In this document: positions 61,664-64,000 of the stretch, piece after piece
Position numbering within the stretch: position 1 is the stretch's first letter
Layout: each line of letters opens with the position of its first letter
NCBI GenBank assembly: GCA_910588025.1
Contig: CAJUQG010000001.1
Span: 143,372 to 207,371, forward strand
From: an uncultured Bacilli bacterium
Lineage (GTDB): Bacteria; Bacillota_I; Bacilli_A; RF39; UBA660
Length of the DNA stretch: 64,000 nt
Direction of reading: 5' to 3'
The notes under the pieces: model-generated
What the model saw: only the letters and a program-made list of their open reading frames with translations
Database searches by the model: none
What the model was told of the DNA's origin: nothing
Program-made: the position numbers and the translations under genes

Positions 61664-62411
61664 CTTCTTTAGGAATAATAATTTTATCTCCTACTGCCAC
61701 TTGACTCATATCATTATATTCACTTAACAAACCTAAATTGGAATGATACATCGTACAAATAGTTTCCACAGTTTCTCCAGAATTTACAATATGAATGTGG
61801 TAAGTAGCATAGCTATCATCCATCGGATTCACATTTTGAATAATTGTTTCTTCACTTTCTTTCATATCTTCTTTTACAACTTTAGTTTCTGTCATCATAG
61901 TCTTTGTTTCAACTCTTTCTTGTTCTGGTTCTTCTACGTCTTCCGTCATAAGTATTTGTGTTAAAATTCCTTCTTCTTCTGGTGTTTCAATTAATCTTGA
62001 TAAATCTGGTTCTTCTACTTCTTCTTCACGTTCTTCTTTTATAACGTCTTCAACTGAAACTACTGGAACTTCCATCACTTCTTCTTCCACCAGTTCTTCC
62101 GCCGAAATAGCAAATTCAATATCTACTTCCACCGTATCATCATTTAAGACATCATAAGAAAAATCGGTAATCTCAAATTGAAATGTATCTAAATCAACAT
62201 GATCTGTTATTTCAATCGAAAATGGTAATTTATATAAAAATGGTTCACGATTGACACTCACCTCATGACTTTTATAATCTCCTGATATAATAAAATTACC
62301 ATGAACTTCTTCTGGAGTTAAATCGATTTCATGTTCTAATGACATACTAGTAATCTCAGCAATTTTAGACCCAAAAGAAATCTCTTTTTTATAAGGAACT
62401 ATACTTTTCAC
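61656..62411 (-). CDS. SpoVID-like morphogenetic protein with LysM domain
   Basis: 251 aa. The N-terminal half (VPYKKEISFGSKIAEITSMSL through FQFEITDFSYDVLNDDTVEV) resembles the SPOCS/DUF3794 domain. A long acidic Glu/Val-rich linker follows (about 125-200). A LysM domain closes the protein (YHIHIVNSGETVETICTMYH, then GDKIIIPKEDE). This is the layout of SpoVID, which directs coat encasement of spores. GTG 62411 with AGGGTGAG upstream is the chosen start; the frame continues upstream without a ribosome site. It is followed by a ysxE-like gene as in Bacillus. Confidence 0.75.
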   Translation of the reverse strand: MKSIVPYKKEISFGSKIAEITSMSLEHEIDLTPEEVHGNFIISGDYKSHEVSVNREPFLYKLPFSIEITDHVDLDTFQFEITDFSYDVLNDDTVEVDIEFAISAEELVEEEVMEVPVVSVEDVIKEEREEEVEEPDLSRLIETPEEEGILTQILMTEDVEEPEQERVETKTMMTETKVVKEDMKESEETIIQNVNPMDDSYATYHIHIVNSGETVETICTMYHSNLGLLSEYNDMSQVAVGDKIIIPKEDE

Positions 62412-62430
62412 ATTCTCACCCTCTCCCCAC

Positions 62431-62438
62431 AATGTATG
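62431..62438 (-). promoter_or_regulatory. Possible sigma-E-type -10 upstream of the spoVID-like gene
   Basis: Minus strand CATACATT matches the -10 consensus CATACANT of the mother-cell sigma factor, 20 bases before the GTG start. A clear -35 at 14-15 bases is not seen, and the leader would be short, so this is tentative. Confidence 0.3.
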
Positions 62439-62517
62439 CAAAATTTCATCATTTAGAACAAAACAAAATGAAATTCTGTCAAACAAAATATTTTTCCACA
62501 AAAAGGCCAAAAAAATA

Positions 62518-62526
62518 TGATAAAAT
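62518..62526 (+). promoter_or_regulatory. Extended -10 of the phosphohexomutase gene
   Basis: TGATAAAAT, 22 bases before the ATG; the -35 is weak. Confidence 0.4.
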
Positions 62527-62548
62527 GTATCATAGAAAGAAGGATATT

Positions 62549-63907
62549 ATGAATACATCAATCTTTAAAGAATATGACATTCGTGCGTCTTATCCAAATG
62601 AAATCAATGAAGAAATTGCTTACCTAATCGGACGTAGTTATGGTTCTTACTTACAAGAAATATTAGACCAACAAAAATGTGTTGTTGGTCATGATAACCG
62701 TTTATCATCAAAAAGTTTATATGAGAATATGATTGCTGGTATTTTAGATAGTGGTTGTAATGTAATCGATTATGGTCTTATCACAACTCCTATGCACTAT
62801 TACACTAGATATTTAAACAAATGTTTTGGCATAATGGTAACTGCCAGCCACAACCCAAAAGATGATAATGGATTTAAGTTTTCGTTTGATCACTTAGCCA
62901 ATGCACGTGGCAAAATGATATACGACTTTCGAGATTATACCTTAAAAAAAGTATTTTTAGATGGACAAGGAATTCGGGAAAAACGCGAAATCAAAGACTT
63001 ATATTTACAATATATGAAAGACAATGTTCATATGGGCTCAAGAAAATTAAAAGTGGTCATCGATTCTGGAAATGGCGTTACAAGTACCATTGCCAAAGAT
63101 TGTCATGATATATTTTCTAATCTTGATGTAACTTATATTTGTAACGAAAACGACGGAACTTTCCCAAATCATCATCCAGACCCTGCTGTTGAAGAAAATT
63201 TAAGTATGTTAAAACAAAAAGTGATAGAAACTCACGCAGATATAGGAATTGCCTATGACGGAGATGGCGACCGTGTTGGTGTCGTAGATGAACAAGGAAG
63301 ATTCTTAGAAGCAGATAAACTTTTAATTATTGGAGTACGTGCTTTAATAAACGAGGTCACAAACAAAACTTTTTTATATGATGTTAAATGTACCAAAGCT
63401 TTAGAAGATGAGATTATTAAATTAGGTGGAACTCCTTACATGGAACGTACAGGTACTAGCTACACCGAAGCTTCCACCAAAGAAAGAAACATCCCTCTAG
63501 GTGGGGAACTTTCGGGACATATTTTCTTTAATGATCGTGGTCCGGAGGTTTGTAGTGGAATATATGATGGACTAAGAATACTAGAAATTCTTTCTAAAAG
63601 TGATAAAAGTTTATCAGAATTATTAGAAGGAATAAATCTTTATCATTCTACCCCAGAAATCAAAATCAATTGCGACAATGAGAAAAAATTTGAAGTGGTA
63701 GAAAAAGTTAAACAATATGTTAAAGACAAAAAGTATAATGCAAGTTTTATCGATGGTGCTCGCATTTCTTTTGAGAAAGGATGGGCACTAATTCGTGCAA
63801 GCAACACTGGACCAAACATCACCTTAAGATTTGAAGCACAAAATAACGAATTCTTAGAACAAATAAAAGAAGAATTTACTACTTTAGTGAATCAGCTAAA
63901 CAAGTAA
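62549..63907 (+). CDS. Phosphomannomutase/phosphoglucomutase
   Basis: Alpha-D-phosphohexomutase that interconverts hexose-6- and hexose-1-phosphates and so can feed UDP-glucose, UDP-GlcA or GDP-mannose to the wall and capsule. Domain order is normal: FKEYDIRASYPNEIN, phosphoserine loop GIMVTASHNPKDDNGFKF, metal loop AYDGDGDRVGVVDE, sugar loop GGELSGHIFFND and phosphate loop IRASNTGPNITLRFEA. AAGAAGG precedes ATG 62549, giving 452 aa; the longer frame upstream overlaps the divergent SpoVID-like gene and lacks a ribosome site. Substrate preference cannot be read from the sequence. Confidence 0.93.
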   Translation: MNTSIFKEYDIRASYPNEINEEIAYLIGRSYGSYLQEILDQQKCVVGHDNRLSSKSLYENMIAGILDSGCNVIDYGLITTPMHYYTRYLNKCFGIMVTASHNPKDDNGFKFSFDHLANARGKMIYDFRDYTLKKVFLDGQGIREKREIKDLYLQYMKDNVHMGSRKLKVVIDSGNGVTSTIAKDCHDIFSNLDVTYICNENDGTFPNHHPDPAVEENLSMLKQKVIETHADIGIAYDGDGDRVGVVDEQGRFLEADKLLIIGVRALINEVTNKTFLYDVKCTKALEDEIIKLGGTPYMERTGTSYTEASTKERNIPLGGELSGHIFFNDRGPEVCSGIYDGLRILEILSKSDKSLSELLEGINLYHSTPEIKINCDNEKKFEVVEKVKQYVKDKKYNASFIDGARISFEKGWALIRASNTGPNITLRFEAQNNEFLEQIKEEFTTLVNQLNK

Positions 63908-63943
63908 ATTCTTTTTTTTACTACATGTTAGATGAGAATATAC

Positions 63944-63969
63944 AAAAAAAGAAGCGATTTCTCACTTCT
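63944..63969 (-). terminator. Strong terminator with GAAA tetraloop
   Basis: Minus strand AGAAGTGA, GAAA loop, TCGCTTCT and a T run: eight pairs with one G-U. It ends a gene that enters from the right edge. Confidence 0.8.
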
Positions 63970-63975
63970 AAAATT

Positions 63976-64000
63976 TTAACGAATAATTGCATCCAAAGCT
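63976..64000 (-). CDS. C-terminal codons of a gene entering from the right edge
   Basis: One minus-strand frame reads ALDAIIR and a TAA stop seven bases before the terminator stem. Only seven residues are visible, so no product can be named; the frame choice is inferred from the terminator. Confidence 0.35.

Noticed and set aside
62432..62548. N-terminal extension of the phosphohexomutase
   Set aside because: It overlaps the divergent SpoVID-like gene start and promoters, and the sequence has no family resemblance before MNTSIFKEYD.

Overview
The window is visibly AT-rich and reads as the chromosome of a Gram-positive-lineage Bacillota, most likely a gut-type, deep-branching member of class Bacilli. 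Supporting signs are a Bacillus-like dcw order, mraZ, a MurT/GatD pair, and Bacillus yqf- and ylb-type neighbours. An oxygen-independent ribonucleotide reductase (nrdD-nrdG) is the only reductase system seen here, which suggests an anaerobe. TGA is used as an ordinary stop (for example nrdD, parE, mraZ and the wzy-like gene), so the genetic code is standard and not the Mollicutes variant. I found no rRNA, tRNA, insertion sequence or CRISPR array.

Layout. 1-1682: a membrane-anchored surface protein running off the left edge; its distal domain resembles the C-type-lectin/FGE-like variable domain of diversity-generating retroelement targets. 1.8-3.9 kb: murT plus a gatD homologue that has lost its catalytic Cys and His. 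3.9-12.4 kb (minus strand): a cell-wall and division block in the order spoVD/ftsI-like PBP, mraY, ftsW/spoVE-like, a zinc-ribbon gene, murG, murB, ftsQ, queH. This is the Bacillus order without murE and murD. 12.4-18.3 kb: envelope genes (membrane GT2, HEAT-like protein, GT-C-like membrane protein, LCP ligase) and small proteins. 18.4-30.6 kb: a capsule/exopolysaccharide locus with VanZ-like protein, BY-kinase and chain-length protein, UDP-glucose dehydrogenase, flippase, acyltransferase, UDP-galactopyranose mutase, polymerase, DUF4422 protein, a glucuronyl C5-epimerase-like protein, two glycosyltransferases and the priming sugar transferase. The sugar genes point to a polymer with glucuronic acid (possibly epimerised to iduronic acid) and galactofuranose.

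30.8-36 kb: a degenerate NrdD paralogue transcribed divergently from genuine nrdD-nrdG. 36-37 kb: a membrane metallophosphoesterase. 37.2-42.5 kb: mraZ-rsmH-ftsL-pbpB on the minus strand with murC divergent. The mraZ promoter carries four TGG boxes exactly 10 bp apart, an autoregulatory operator. 42.6-50.2 kb: a CDF metal transporter, an ABC exporter with a degenerate ATPase, efp, rpmG, a secreted repeat protein with 16 pentapeptide repeats, and a third class B PBP.

50.2-64 kb: a DUF2624-like gene and nfo, a ComGC-like prepilin, ylbE/ylbD-like genes, parE-parC, a Lon-like PDZ protease (ylbL type), ylbJ, two minor-pilin-like genes, a spoVID-ysxE-like pair, a phosphohexomutase, and the last codons of a further minus-strand gene at the right edge. 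The spoVID/ysxE, ylbJ, ylbD and spoVD/spoVE-like genes together suggest a spore-forming lineage or one that has recently lost sporulation.

Start codons were re-chosen from Shine-Dalgarno position wherever the longest frame began at an unsupported TTG/GTG or overlapped a promoter. All functions are read from sequence alone; no database search was possible.
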